From positions 29,701 through 93,700 of the forward strand of contig CAVOYZ010000007.1 of the NCBI GenBank assembly GCA_963700785.1: a stretch of 64,000 nt of DNA, read 5' to 3'. Positions 49,901 to 58,100 of the stretch are shown piece after piece. The position numbers and the translations under genes are program-made. Source of the stretch: CAXMST01 sp963700785. Its GTDB lineage: Bacteria; Actinomycetota; Thermoleophilia; Solirubrobacterales; 70-9. Under the pieces are notes generated by a model. It saw only the letters and a program-made list of their open reading frames with translations, was not told the origin of the DNA and made no database searches. Every line of letters begins with the position of its first letter. Positions within the stretch are counted from its first letter, which is position 1.

Positions 49901-50398
49901 CTACTTGCGGACGAGGAAGTCGACGCTGCAGGCCCGGTACTCGATCCGGGCCGAGCTGACGAGCTTTCCCGACTGGTCGAACAGCAGCATCAGCTTGCCG
50001 CGCACCCGCTTGCCGCCGACCTTGATCTTCGTCGGCTTCGGCTCGAACAGACCCGTCTTCTTCGGCAGCTTGGCGTACGCGTAGCGCCCGCCCGCCTGCT
50101 TGTAGGCCTTGACCTTGAGCCCCGTGATCGTCGCCTTCTTCCCGCACGCGTCCTTGCTGTCGTCCGAGTACTTGATCGTCAGCTTCTTGATCTTCTTGCG
50201 GTTCTTGGCGACCTTCATGCTGCCGCCCTTGACGCCCGAGAACAGCTGCTCGACCGACCAGCCGCCCTTTGCCGGCTTGCTGTACGCGGAAGCCGAGCCG
50301 ATCGGGCCGACCACCAGCACGAGCGCCCCGATCAGCAGTCCCACCGTCGGCGCCAGTACGCCACGACGCCCGAACGGCCGATGTTTCGCAGATCGCAT
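49901..50398 (-). CDS. Secreted basic protein, unknown
   Basis: 165 residues from ATG 50398 with a GGAGGGGAC site. A long signal peptide (~12-38) ends GSASA. The mature part is lysine-rich and beta-like: KKIKKLTIKYSDDSKDACGK, TGLKVKAYKQ and RVRGKLMLLFDQSGKLV, ending in a CSVDFLVRK strand. Two cysteines may be bonded. No homology to the lysine-rich island tail is convincing. Convergent with katG, divergent from the chromate transporter. Function unknown; several similar small exported basic proteins occur in this window. Confidence 0.6.
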   Translation of the reverse strand: MRSAKHRPFGRRGVLAPTVGLLIGALVLVVGPIGSASAYSKPAKGGWSVEQLFSGVKGGSMKVAKNRKKIKKLTIKYSDDSKDACGKKATITGLKVKAYKQAGGRYAYAKLPKKTGLFEPKPTKIKVGGKRVRGKLMLLFDQSGKLVSSARIEYRACSVDFLVRK

Positions 50399-50550
50399 CT
50401 TCCAGTCCCCTCCCGGTTCTCGTTTCTCACTCTCGCAACCGCCCTGCCGGACAGTGGCGCATACGCTACCGATCCGGGTGTCACCCCACCATTGCGTCCC
50501 GGCTTTGGCCGGGTATCAGCCTTCTTCACCCACGTACCCGGCCCGGCGCA

Positions 50551-50562
50551 TAGATTGGCGGG
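50551..50562 (+). promoter_or_regulatory. -10 box of a probably leaderless promoter for the chromate transporter
   Basis: TAGATT at 50551-50556 ends six bases before ATG 50563. Confidence 0.45.
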
Positions 50563-51750
50563 ATGGGCGCACACGCGCAGGGCCCGGCGGGCCGGGTCCC
50601 GGATGCTGAAGAGGTGACGCTCGGGCAGCTGCTGCGGGAGTGGGGACGGATCGGGGTGCTCGGGTTTGGCGGACCGCCGGTGCACATCGCGATGCTGCGC
50701 GAGCGGATCGTCGGTCGCTACCGCTGGATCCCCGAGGCGGAGTTCGAGGACGCGATCGCGACCACCAACCTGCTCCCGGGCCCGGCCTCGACCCAGCTCG
50801 CGATCTTCAGCGGCTGGAGGCTCCGCGGCGTCACCGGCGCGATCGTCGGCGGCCTCGCCTTCATCGTTCCGGGGCTGGTCGCGATCATCGCGCTCTCGGC
50901 CCTGTTCCTGTCCTCCTCGCCGCCGGAGCTCGTGCTCGCCGCGGGCGCGGGGGCGGGGGCGGCGGTGGCTGCGGTCGCGCTGCGGGCGGGCGCGGATCTG
51001 ATCGGGCCGAGCTGGGCGAGGGCCACGGACCGCCGTCCCCGCTGGCTCGCCTATGCGGTCGCCGGGGGCCTCGCCGCGGCGACGATCGCGCCGTGGCTGG
51101 TGCTCGTCCTGCTCGCCTGCGGCTTCGCCGAGATCGTCTGGCGCCGGCGGGCGCGGATGCGGACGGGCGGCGCGATGCTGATCGCCTGGCCGCTGCTGCT
51201 GATCGTGGTTGCCGCAACCGGCGGGATCGGGGCGCTGGCCTGGGTCGCGTTCAAGGTCGGCGCGCTCAGCTACGGCGGGGGCTTCGTGATCATCCCGCTG
51301 ATGCAGGCCGACGCCGTCGACTACGGCTGGATGACCGAGGCCGATTTCCTCAACGCGGTCGCCCTCGGGCAGATCACCCCGGGGCCCGTTGTCCACACGG
51401 TCGCCGTCGTCGGTTACGCCGCGGGCGGCGTCGGCGGAGCCCTGCTCGCGGCCGGCGTCGCGTTTGCGCCGTCGTTCGCCTTCATCCTGCTCGGCGGCTC
51501 CCGCTTCGACGCGGTACGGAGCGATCCGCGCGCCCGCGCCTTCCTCGACGGTGCCGGGCCGGCCGCGGTCGGCGCGATCGTCGGCGTCGCGATACCGCTC
51601 ACGGCCGCCCTCTCGGAGGCCTGGCAACTCGCGGTGCTCGCGGCCGCCGTCCTGCTCCTGTTCCCGCTCCGACGCGGGGTCGTCCTGACGCTGCTCACGG
51701 CGGCGGCAGCCGGCGTCGGCGCCCACGCGCTCGGCGCCCCGCTTCCCTGA
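50563..51750 (+). CDS. chrA: Chromate transporter, ChrA family (full-length, two-domain)
   Basis: 395 residues from ATG 50563. Each half has the CHR signature: GVLGFGGPPVHIAML with LLPGPASTQLAIFSGWRLRG, and GALSYGGGFVIIPLMQAD with LGQITPGPVVHTVAVVGYAAGG. About ten hydrophobic segments span the membrane. The family exports chromate using the proton gradient; sulfate or other anion transport has also been proposed for members. A short N-terminal cytosolic extension (~20 residues) precedes the first domain. It converges with the molybdate operon regulator; no chrB-like regulator is adjacent. Confidence 0.92.
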   Translation: MGAHAQGPAGRVPDAEEVTLGQLLREWGRIGVLGFGGPPVHIAMLRERIVGRYRWIPEAEFEDAIATTNLLPGPASTQLAIFSGWRLRGVTGAIVGGLAFIVPGLVAIIALSALFLSSSPPELVLAAGAGAGAAVAAVALRAGADLIGPSWARATDRRPRWLAYAVAGGLAAATIAPWLVLVLLACGFAEIVWRRRARMRTGGAMLIAWPLLLIVVAATGGIGALAWVAFKVGALSYGGGFVIIPLMQADAVDYGWMTEADFLNAVALGQITPGPVVHTVAVVGYAAGGVGGALLAAGVAFAPSFAFILLGGSRFDAVRSDPRARAFLDGAGPAAVGAIVGVAIPLTAALSEAWQLAVLAAAVLLLFPLRRGVVLTLLTAAAAGVGAHALGAPLP

Positions 51751-51774
51751 GCGCCGCCTGGCTCGCCGCGATCC

Positions 51775-52179
51775 TCAGCCGCTCGGCTCGCGAATCACCA
51801 TCACCGAGGTGGCCTTGACCATCGCGGTCGCCTCGACGCCCTCGCGGAGCCCGAGTTCCTCGATCGCATCCCGGGTGATCACGGCGCTGACCCGGTGGGG
51901 CCCCGCCTCGATCTCGACCACGCCGACCACCCCGTCGACCTCGACCGATCGGACGATTCCCGGGAAGCGGTTGCGGGCCGAGACCTCGTCACCGGCCCGG
52001 TGGCGCTCCGGCCCGGCCCCGAGGCGCTCGAGCTCGGCCCGCGAGACGAGCCTGCGGTTGCCGGCGTCACGAGAAGTCTCGAGCTTTCCAGACCGGTCCC
52101 AGCGGCGCAGGGTGTCGGCGCTTACCCCGAGCAGCTTGGCGGCCTCGCCGATCGTCACGTGTTCGCCGGGCATCGCCAT
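51775..52179 (-). CDS. HTH-TOBE molybdenum-responsive regulator or molybdopterin-binding protein
   Basis: 134 residues. The N-terminal half is a MerR/excisionase-type helix-turn-helix (VTIGEAAKLLGVSADTLRRW, then NRRLVSRAELERL). The C-terminal half is a Mop/TOBE domain (NRFPGIVRSVEVDGVVGVVE, then ATAMVKATSVMVI), which binds molybdate or tungstate. This two-part layout is a known alternative to ModE in actinobacteria and others. It is the last gene of modABC, 24 nt after modC. It probably senses molybdate and represses the operon, with a candidate operator upstream of modA. Confidence 0.85.
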   Translation of the reverse strand: MAMPGEHVTIGEAAKLLGVSADTLRRWDRSGKLETSRDAGNRRLVSRAELERLGAGPERHRAGDEVSARNRFPGIVRSVEVDGVVGVVEIEAGPHRVSAVITRDAIEELGLREGVEATAMVKATSVMVIREPSG

Positions 52180-52203
52180 CGATCTATTCCATCAGTAGGG
52201 CGG

Positions 52204-53277
52204 TCATCGCGGAGTGAGCCGGGTTGCCGAGGCCTTCCAGACGGCGATCACCTCGACGCCCGGCGCCAGCGCCAGCTGCTCGCGCGCCCGTGGGGTGATC
52301 TCGGCGACGAGCGGCTGCGGGGTCTCGAGCCCGACCCGGACCCGGTTGCCGATCCTGGCGACCGAGCGCACGGTCGCGGCGAGCCGGTTCTGCTGCGAGC
52401 CGTGCTCCATGAAGCCGGCGGGCTCGATCGCGATCTCCCAGGGGTGGACCGCCGCGCACGCCGGCCCCTCGGGGGCTGCGTCGGTGCTGACCACGACGCC
52501 CCCGCCCTCGATCAGCACCTCGCTGAGCCCGTCTTGCCGGCGGCGGGCGATGCCCGTGAGCACGACCGAGCCGGTCAGCTCGGCGACGAAGCCGCTGACG
52601 GGCTCAGCGGCGAGCTGCTCGGGCCGGCCGCGCTGGACGATCCGGCCCGACTCGATCACCGCGACCTCGTCGGCCAGCGTGATCGCCTCGGCGAAATCGT
52701 GGGTGACCAGCAGGGTCGGAACCGAGGCCTCCTCGATCAGCGCTCGGACCAGGCCGGTCGCCCCGGTCCTGGTGCCCGCGTCGAGGGCGGAGAGCGGCTC
52801 GTCGAGCAGCAGCGCCGCCGGCCGCGTCCCCAGCGCTCGGGCGAGCGCAACCCGCTGACGCTCGCCGCCGGAGAGGGTTCCCGGGCGGGCCTCGGCCAGC
52901 GCCCCGATCCCAAACCGCCTCAGCAGGTCGATCGCCGCCGCCCGCCGGGCCCGGCGCGGCAGGTGGGTGAGCCCGTAGGCGACGTTCCGCCAGGCGCTCA
53001 GGTGGCCGAAGAGGGCGAAGTCCTGGAACACGTAGCCGCAGCGGCGGCGCTCCGGCGCCAGGTCGGTCCCTTGGTCGGTGTCGAGCCAGCTGACGCCCGC
53101 GCAGCTGACCGCGCCGGCCTCGGGGCGCAGCAGCCCCGCGATCACCCGGAGGACCGAGGTCTTGCCGGCGCCCGAGGGTCCGACCAGGGCGAGCGTGCGG
53201 CCGGGCTCGACCGCGAGCCCCAGCTCGAGCCGCAGGTCCCGGAGCCGGGTGCGGAGCTCGAGCTCAAGCAGCGCCAC
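52204..53277 (-). CDS. modC: Molybdate ABC transporter ATP-binding protein
   Basis: 357 residues from GTG 53277. Walker A GPSGAGKTSVL, Q-loop FQDFALF, signature LSGGERQRVALARAL, Walker B ALLLDEPLSALD and switch LLVTHDFAEA are all intact. The last ~120 residues carry a TOBE-type accessory domain (GSVVLTGIARRRQ, then NRLAATVRSVARIGNRVRVG). It energises molybdate (or tungstate) import through ModB. It overlaps modB by 14 nt, so the two are translationally coupled. The C-terminal domain may gate transport by bound oxyanion as in other ModC proteins (family knowledge). Confidence 0.95.
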   Translation of the reverse strand: MALLELELRTRLRDLRLELGLAVEPGRTLALVGPSGAGKTSVLRVIAGLLRPEAGAVSCAGVSWLDTDQGTDLAPERRRCGYVFQDFALFGHLSAWRNVAYGLTHLPRRARRAAAIDLLRRFGIGALAEARPGTLSGGERQRVALARALGTRPAALLLDEPLSALDAGTRTGATGLVRALIEEASVPTLLVTHDFAEAITLADEVAVIESGRIVQRGRPEQLAAEPVSGFVAELTGSVVLTGIARRRQDGLSEVLIEGGGVVVSTDAAPEGPACAAVHPWEIAIEPAGFMEHGSQQNRLAATVRSVARIGNRVRVGLETPQPLVAEITPRAREQLALAPGVEVIAVWKASATRLTPR

Positions 53278-54079
53278 CGACCACTCCTCCCGATTCGGAC
53301 CGCCGATCGGGGACGACCAGCTTCACGGTGAGCAGCAGGGCCGCGGAGACCGCTACCAGCACCGCCGATAGCGCCAGCGCCGCGTCGAAGTTGCTGCCGA
53401 ACAGCTCGACGATCGCCAGCGGCGCGGTCTGGGTCACGCCCTGGAACGATCCGGCGAACACCAGGGTCGCGCCGAACTCGCCCAGCGCTCGACCCCAGGC
53501 CAGGGCCGCGCCGGCGATCAGACCCGGCATCGCCGCCGGCACCGCAACCGTCGCGAAGGCGCGCGCCTCGCTCGCCCCGAGCGTCCGGGCGGCGCCGATC
53601 CAGCTCGGCTCGATCGCCTCGAACGCCGCCTGCGCTCCCCGCAGGTAGAAGGGGCTCGCGACGAAGGTCAGGGCGACGATCACACCGGCCGTCTCGAAGA
53701 CGAGGCTGATCCCGAGATCTTCGATCGCACCGCCGAGCAGGCCGCCGGGCCCGAACGCAGCCAGCAGCCCGATCCCCGCCGCCGCGGGGGGGACGACCAG
53801 TGGCAGCTCGGTCAGCGTGACGAGCAGCGCTCGCCCCCTGAACGACCGCGTCGCCAGCAGGTAGGAGGCGGGCGTCCCAAGAACCAGGATCAGGGCCATC
53901 GCGATCGTCGAGGTGATCAGGCTCAGCTTCAGCGCCTCTAGCGCCTGCTCGTCGCCGAGGCTACGCCACAGCTGAGCCGGGCTCGATTCGAGGAAGATCG
54001 CCGCGATCGGCAGGGTGAGGAAGACCAGTGAGGCCGCCAGCGCGCCGGCGAGCGCGAGCGGGAACCAGCGCGCCCTCAT
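53264..54079 (-). CDS. modB: Molybdate ABC transporter permease
   Basis: 271 residues with six hydrophobic helices (LALAGALAASLVFLTLPIAA; LITSTIAMALILVLG; PLVVPPAAAGIGLLAAFGPG; TAGVIVALTFVASPFYLRG; AMPGLIAGAALAWGRALGEF; ALALSAVLVAVSAALLLTVK). The EAA loop appears as AARTLGASEARAFATVAVPA followed by GLIAGAALAWGRALGEFG, which contacts ModC. It overlaps modA by 4 nt (ATGA) and modC by 14 nt, so the three are one translational unit. Confidence 0.95.
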   Translation of the reverse strand: MRARWFPLALAGALAASLVFLTLPIAAIFLESSPAQLWRSLGDEQALEALKLSLITSTIAMALILVLGTPASYLLATRSFRGRALLVTLTELPLVVPPAAAGIGLLAAFGPGGLLGGAIEDLGISLVFETAGVIVALTFVASPFYLRGAQAAFEAIEPSWIGAARTLGASEARAFATVAVPAAMPGLIAGAALAWGRALGEFGATLVFAGSFQGVTQTAPLAIVELFGSNFDAALALSAVLVAVSAALLLTVKLVVPDRRSESGGVVGGAA

Positions 54080-54804
54080 CGCGCCGGCTCGAATCCGGCC
54101 TCGGCCAGGGCCTCGGCCCCGGCGCCCGTGAGCAGTCCCTCGACGAATGCGCGCGCCTGCCCGCGGTCGGCGGTGTCCGATCCGATCGCGATCGCGTAGG
54201 CGACCCTTGGGGCGAGCCGTGGCGGGACCTCGATCGCGCGCAGTCCCGCGGATCCCGCGTCGACGTCGGTGGAGTAGACGAAGCCGGCGTCGGCGGCTCC
54301 CTGCGAGACCTTGCCGAGCACGCCCTTGACGTCGGACTCTTCGGAGCGGACATTCGCGAGGATCGCGACCCGCTCGGCCTGCGGCAGGCCGGCGAGGGCT
54401 CGGCGGGCGTAGTCGCCAGCGGGCACTCCCTCGGCTCCGATCACCAGGTCGAGGCCGGGCCGGGCGAGGTCGTCGATCGAGTCGATCGACGAGTCCGCCG
54501 GGACCGCGATCACGAGCCGGTTGCGGGCGAAGATGATCGGCTCGCCGACCAGACCCTCCGCGGCGAGCTCGCGGGGATAGACCGGGCTCGCGGAGGCGAA
54601 GATGTCCGGCGCGGCTCCCTGCCGGATCTGGGCGGCGAGCGTGTCCGAGCCGGCGAACGAGAACCGCTCCGTTCCCGGCAGGACCTCACCGTAGGCGTCG
54701 AATGCCTCGCTCAGCGAGGCCGCCGCCGAGACCGTCAGCGCCGCTGAGTCAGCGCCGTCCCCGGCCTGCCCGCAGCCGGCCAGCAGCGCCAGCAGCACGA
54801 TCAT
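54076..54804 (-). CDS. modA: Molybdate-binding lipoprotein
   Basis: 242 residues; lipobox LLAGC at the N-terminus predicts a lipid-anchored, cell-surface receptor. Oxyanion-binding features are AAASLSEAFDAYG and FAGSDTLAAQIRQGAAPDIF, with later KVSQGAADAGFVYSTDV. It delivers molybdate or tungstate to ModB/ModC. It is the first gene of the operon modA-modB-modC-regulator on the minus strand. The direct and inverted CATAGG repeats just upstream are a likely operator. Confidence 0.93.
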   Translation of the reverse strand: MIVLLALLAGCGQAGDGADSAALTVSAAASLSEAFDAYGEVLPGTERFSFAGSDTLAAQIRQGAAPDIFASASPVYPRELAAEGLVGEPIIFARNRLVIAVPADSSIDSIDDLARPGLDLVIGAEGVPAGDYARRALAGLPQAERVAILANVRSEESDVKGVLGKVSQGAADAGFVYSTDVDAGSAGLRAIEVPPRLAPRVAYAIAIGSDTADRGQARAFVEGLLTGAGAEALAEAGFEPAR

Positions 54805-54808
54805 CGTG

Positions 54809-54838
54809 CCTATTCGAGATGCATAGGCAATACATAGG
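54809..54838 (-). promoter_or_regulatory. Candidate molybdate-regulator operator/promoter of modA
   Basis: CCTAT (54809) and ATAGG (54823) form an inverted repeat, and CATAGG recurs at 54833-54838. On the minus strand this reads CCTATG...GCCTATG with -10-like TATGTAT. The first repeat arm begins 4 nt beyond the modA start codon. Confidence 0.5.
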
Positions 54839-54888
54839 TTCTAGCAGAGCGTGGCCGGCCGCAGCGAGGCGCCTTTGCGCTACGCCTC

Positions 54889-55017
54889 GGTCAGCTCGAG
54901 GATCGCCTAGGGGCGAACTCCGTCGGTCTTCATTGCTTCTGCGGCATCCTCCGCTTGCAGCGCCTCCCGCCATGCCGCGACGCTCGGGACATCCGCGATC
55001 AGCCCAACCCGACGCGT
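54889..55017 (-). pseudogene. C-terminal remnant of a small dimeric-barrel-type gene
   Basis: The minus strand reads ETRRVGLIADVPSVAAWREA, then AAEAMKTDGVRP, an in-frame TAG (54907-54909), then AILELTEA and a second stop. The pattern matches the end of small stress/antibiotic-monooxygenase-like proteins. The N-terminal part is missing and the reading runs into hairpin repeat copy B, so the gene appears truncated at the repeat and also carries a nonsense codon. Confidence 0.45.
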
Positions 55018-55023
55018 CTCTGC

Positions 55024-55072
55024 GATCGAACGCACGATTTCCCACATATGACGTGGGCAACGACGCGTTCGA
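55024..55072. repeat. Dispersed hairpin repeat, copy B
   Basis: CGAACGCACGATTTCCCAC, loop ATATGAC, GTGGGCAACGACGCGTTCG. About 14 of 19 stem positions pair. It lies about 100 nt past the stop of the large cyclase gene. Confidence 0.75.
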
Positions 55073-55168
55073 GGGTTGAGCGCCAAGGGCGGGCGGCCCT
55101 CGAACGGCAGCGCGGCGACACGTCGCGTCGATCGGGCCGGCTCAGGCGAACGCGATCCCGCGCGCCGG

Positions 55169-58100
55169 TCAGCGCGTCGTCGGCTCGAGGCCCGATCGGC
55201 TGCGCTCCGAGTCGTCGGGCGCCCCGTCATCCAGCGGCGCCGGCAGTGCGACGACGCCGAGCGTCGCGAGAATCTCGTCGCGCTCCCGCTCAGCTGCGGG
55301 CGGGGCGGCGCCGAGCGCGATCAGCGCGTCGAGGCTCACCGCGACCTCGTACGCCTCGTTCCCCTCGCGCGCCTCGGCCAGCGCCTCGGCCAGCGCCGAC
55401 TCGGCAGCCTTCTTCTGGTCGAGCAGCGTCAGGGCACAGCCGCGGACCCGGAGCAGGAGGGTTCTCGGCGCGGCCGGGTCCGCGAGCTGGCCCTCGGCGG
55501 CGGCAAGCGCCTCTCGGGCGCGACCGGCGAGTAGCTCGGCTTCGGCGAGGTAGGCCTCGGCGAGTGCGGCATCGCCCGGGACCATCAGCCGGTGCAACGT
55601 TTCCGCCGCATCGGCGAGCAACTCGCGGGCCTCCTCCTCTCGGCCGGTGCGAGCCGCGAGCCGCCCGAGCAGGGCGGTGGTGAACGCCACGCCCTGCTCG
55701 TCCTCGGTGCCGCTCCACACCCGGCGGGCGCGGCGCAGTCGCTCCTCGGCCAGCTCGAGGTGGCCCTGGTCGGCGAGCACCTCGCCGATGTTGCAATCGC
55801 CGTACGCGGCTCCCCAGAGATTGCCGCCGCGCTCGCTAGCCTCGGCGGCACGCGCGTAGAGATCGATCGCCTCCTTCCAGCGGCCCTCCCAGTAGGAGGA
55901 CATGCCGAGGTTGTTGAGCACCGTGCCCTGGCCCTCGAGGTCGCCCGCTCTGACGTAGATATCGAGAGCCCGCTGGGAGTGGGTCGCCTCCTGCGCGCGG
56001 TCGAGCAGAAACAGCGACGAGTCGAGGCCCGAGGCGGCGCGGGCGAAGGCGATCTCGTCCCCGGCGAAGCCGGCTTCCTCCATCGCCCGCCGGTAGAGGG
56101 GCTCGCACTCGTTCAGGCGGCCCTGGCTGTGGCGGGCGCTGGCGAGCGTCGTCAGCAGCGCCGCGCGCTCGCGGGCGGCGTCCGGCCCGCTCAGGCCCTC
56201 GAGGTCGCGCACGCCGCGCAGCGCCCAGCGGACGGCCGCGGTGGTGCTCGCCGTTCGCAGATGCATCCAGGCCGTCCGGTGGATCAGTCGCGCGGCGCCG
56301 ACCGGATCCTCAGGGAGCAGCTTGCGGGCCCGGGTGAAGGCCTGGACGGCGGCGGCCGTCTCACCGGTCAGGTTCTGGGCCTCGCCGAGCTCCTCCCAGA
56401 CGGAGGCGAGGTCGTCGGGCGCGACTTCGACTCGGCGCGCCGAGTCGAGTGCCCGCCGATAGAGCTCCGCCGCTGCCGAGAAGGCGGAGCGGTCACGCGC
56501 GCGCCGGGCGGCCTCACGCGCGTAGTGCCAGGCCTTCTCATGCTCAGCGGCAAGGTGGAAGTGCAGCGAGAGCATGCCGCCGACCTCGTGCGTGCTGGAC
56601 GCGAACTCGCGCTCCATCCGCCGGCCGACCGCCGCGTGCATGCGCCGGCGCGCGCGGTAGGGCAGCGCGGCGTAGGCGGCCTCCTGCACGATCGCGCGGC
56701 GAAATCGAAGGTAGCCGTCGCCGTCATCCAGAAAGAACGGCTCGAGGCGAAGCCAGGTCTCCTCTTTCGGCAGGGGCGCATCCTCGTCGAGGACCTCGGT
56801 CAGGAAACGCGGGTGGAAGCTCTGCCCGAGCACCGAGGCGCGCCGGATGATCATCCGATCCCCGGGATCGAGGCGGTCGATCCGCGCCATCGCGGCTGCC
56901 TCGAGGCTCTCGGGGAGCTCGTCTGCATTGCCCTCGCCCGCTGCACGAAGCAGGTCGCGAAGGAACTGCGGATTGCCACCGGAGCGTTCGACCGCGAGCT
57001 TCAGCAGGGCCGGATTCAGCGGCGAGGCGTCGGTCGCGGCCTCAGCGAGAGCCGTAGTGTCGGTGGCGGGCAGCGGACCCGGCTCGAGTCGGACGACGTC
57101 CGGCGCCGCCGGTGCGGCGAAGCGGCCGCCCTCGCGCCCGACCACCGCAACCAGCCACGGTGTGCTCCCGATCTCGCGGGCGACGGCGCCGAGCAGGTCC
57201 GCCGAGGCCTCGTCGAGGTGCTGGGCGTCATCGAAGACGAGCAGCGTTGGGCGGTCGAGGAGCACCCGCAGGAAAGCAATCACCGTTTGGTGCAGGCGCC
57301 CGCGACGGAACTCGGCCGGGATCGCGTCGACCTCCGGGGTACGCGGCGGGTCGAGGTCGAAGGGCAGCGCCAACAGCGGCAGCCAGGGCTCCAGCTCCGG
57401 CGCTCGCTCGTCAACGCACTCCCGCAGCCGCCCGAGGACGATCTCGTCGGTGTCCTCCCATCCCACGTCGAGCGCCTCGCGGAGGAGATCGCGCCAGGTG
57501 AAGTACGGCGTCGACACGGTCATCAGCTCGGCGAGCGTCTCGAGACAGACGAAATCCGACTCGGCCGCCCGCTCTCGGAGTTCCTCTGCCAGGCGCGTCT
57601 TGCCGAGCCCCGGCTCGCCGACGATCTCGACGAACCGGCCGTGGCCGCCCCGTGCATCCTCGACCGCCGCGGTCAGCGCGCGCATCTCCCGGCGGCGGCC
57701 GACGAGCGGGAAACGCACGGCGACGGCCGCGCGGCTGCGGCTCGAGATCGGCGGGCCGACGGACCACGCCTGGACCGGCTCGGACTTGCCCTTGGCCTCG
57801 AACGAGCTGAGGCGGACGGTGCGGAAATGCGTCGGCGAGCGCTCGAGCGCGCCCGCGGTTGAGTAGAGCTTGCCCGCCGGGGCCTCCGCCATGACCCGGG
57901 CCGCGAGGTTCACCGCGTCACCCATGATCGTGTAGGTCTGCCGGTAGCGCGGCCCGATCACGCCGGCGAAGACGTTGCCGCGGTTGACGCCGATCTGAAC
58001 CGGCAGTCGGCGGTCTGCCTCAACAATCTCACGTAGGGCGAGCAGCATCCGCTCCTCGTCGTCGCCGACGATCCGCGGCGCGCCGGCCGTCAGCAGGATC

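Noticed and set aside
55592..57862. 756-residue plus-strand frame opposite the adenylate cyclase
   Set aside because: Shadow of the TPR/AAA region on the minus strand.
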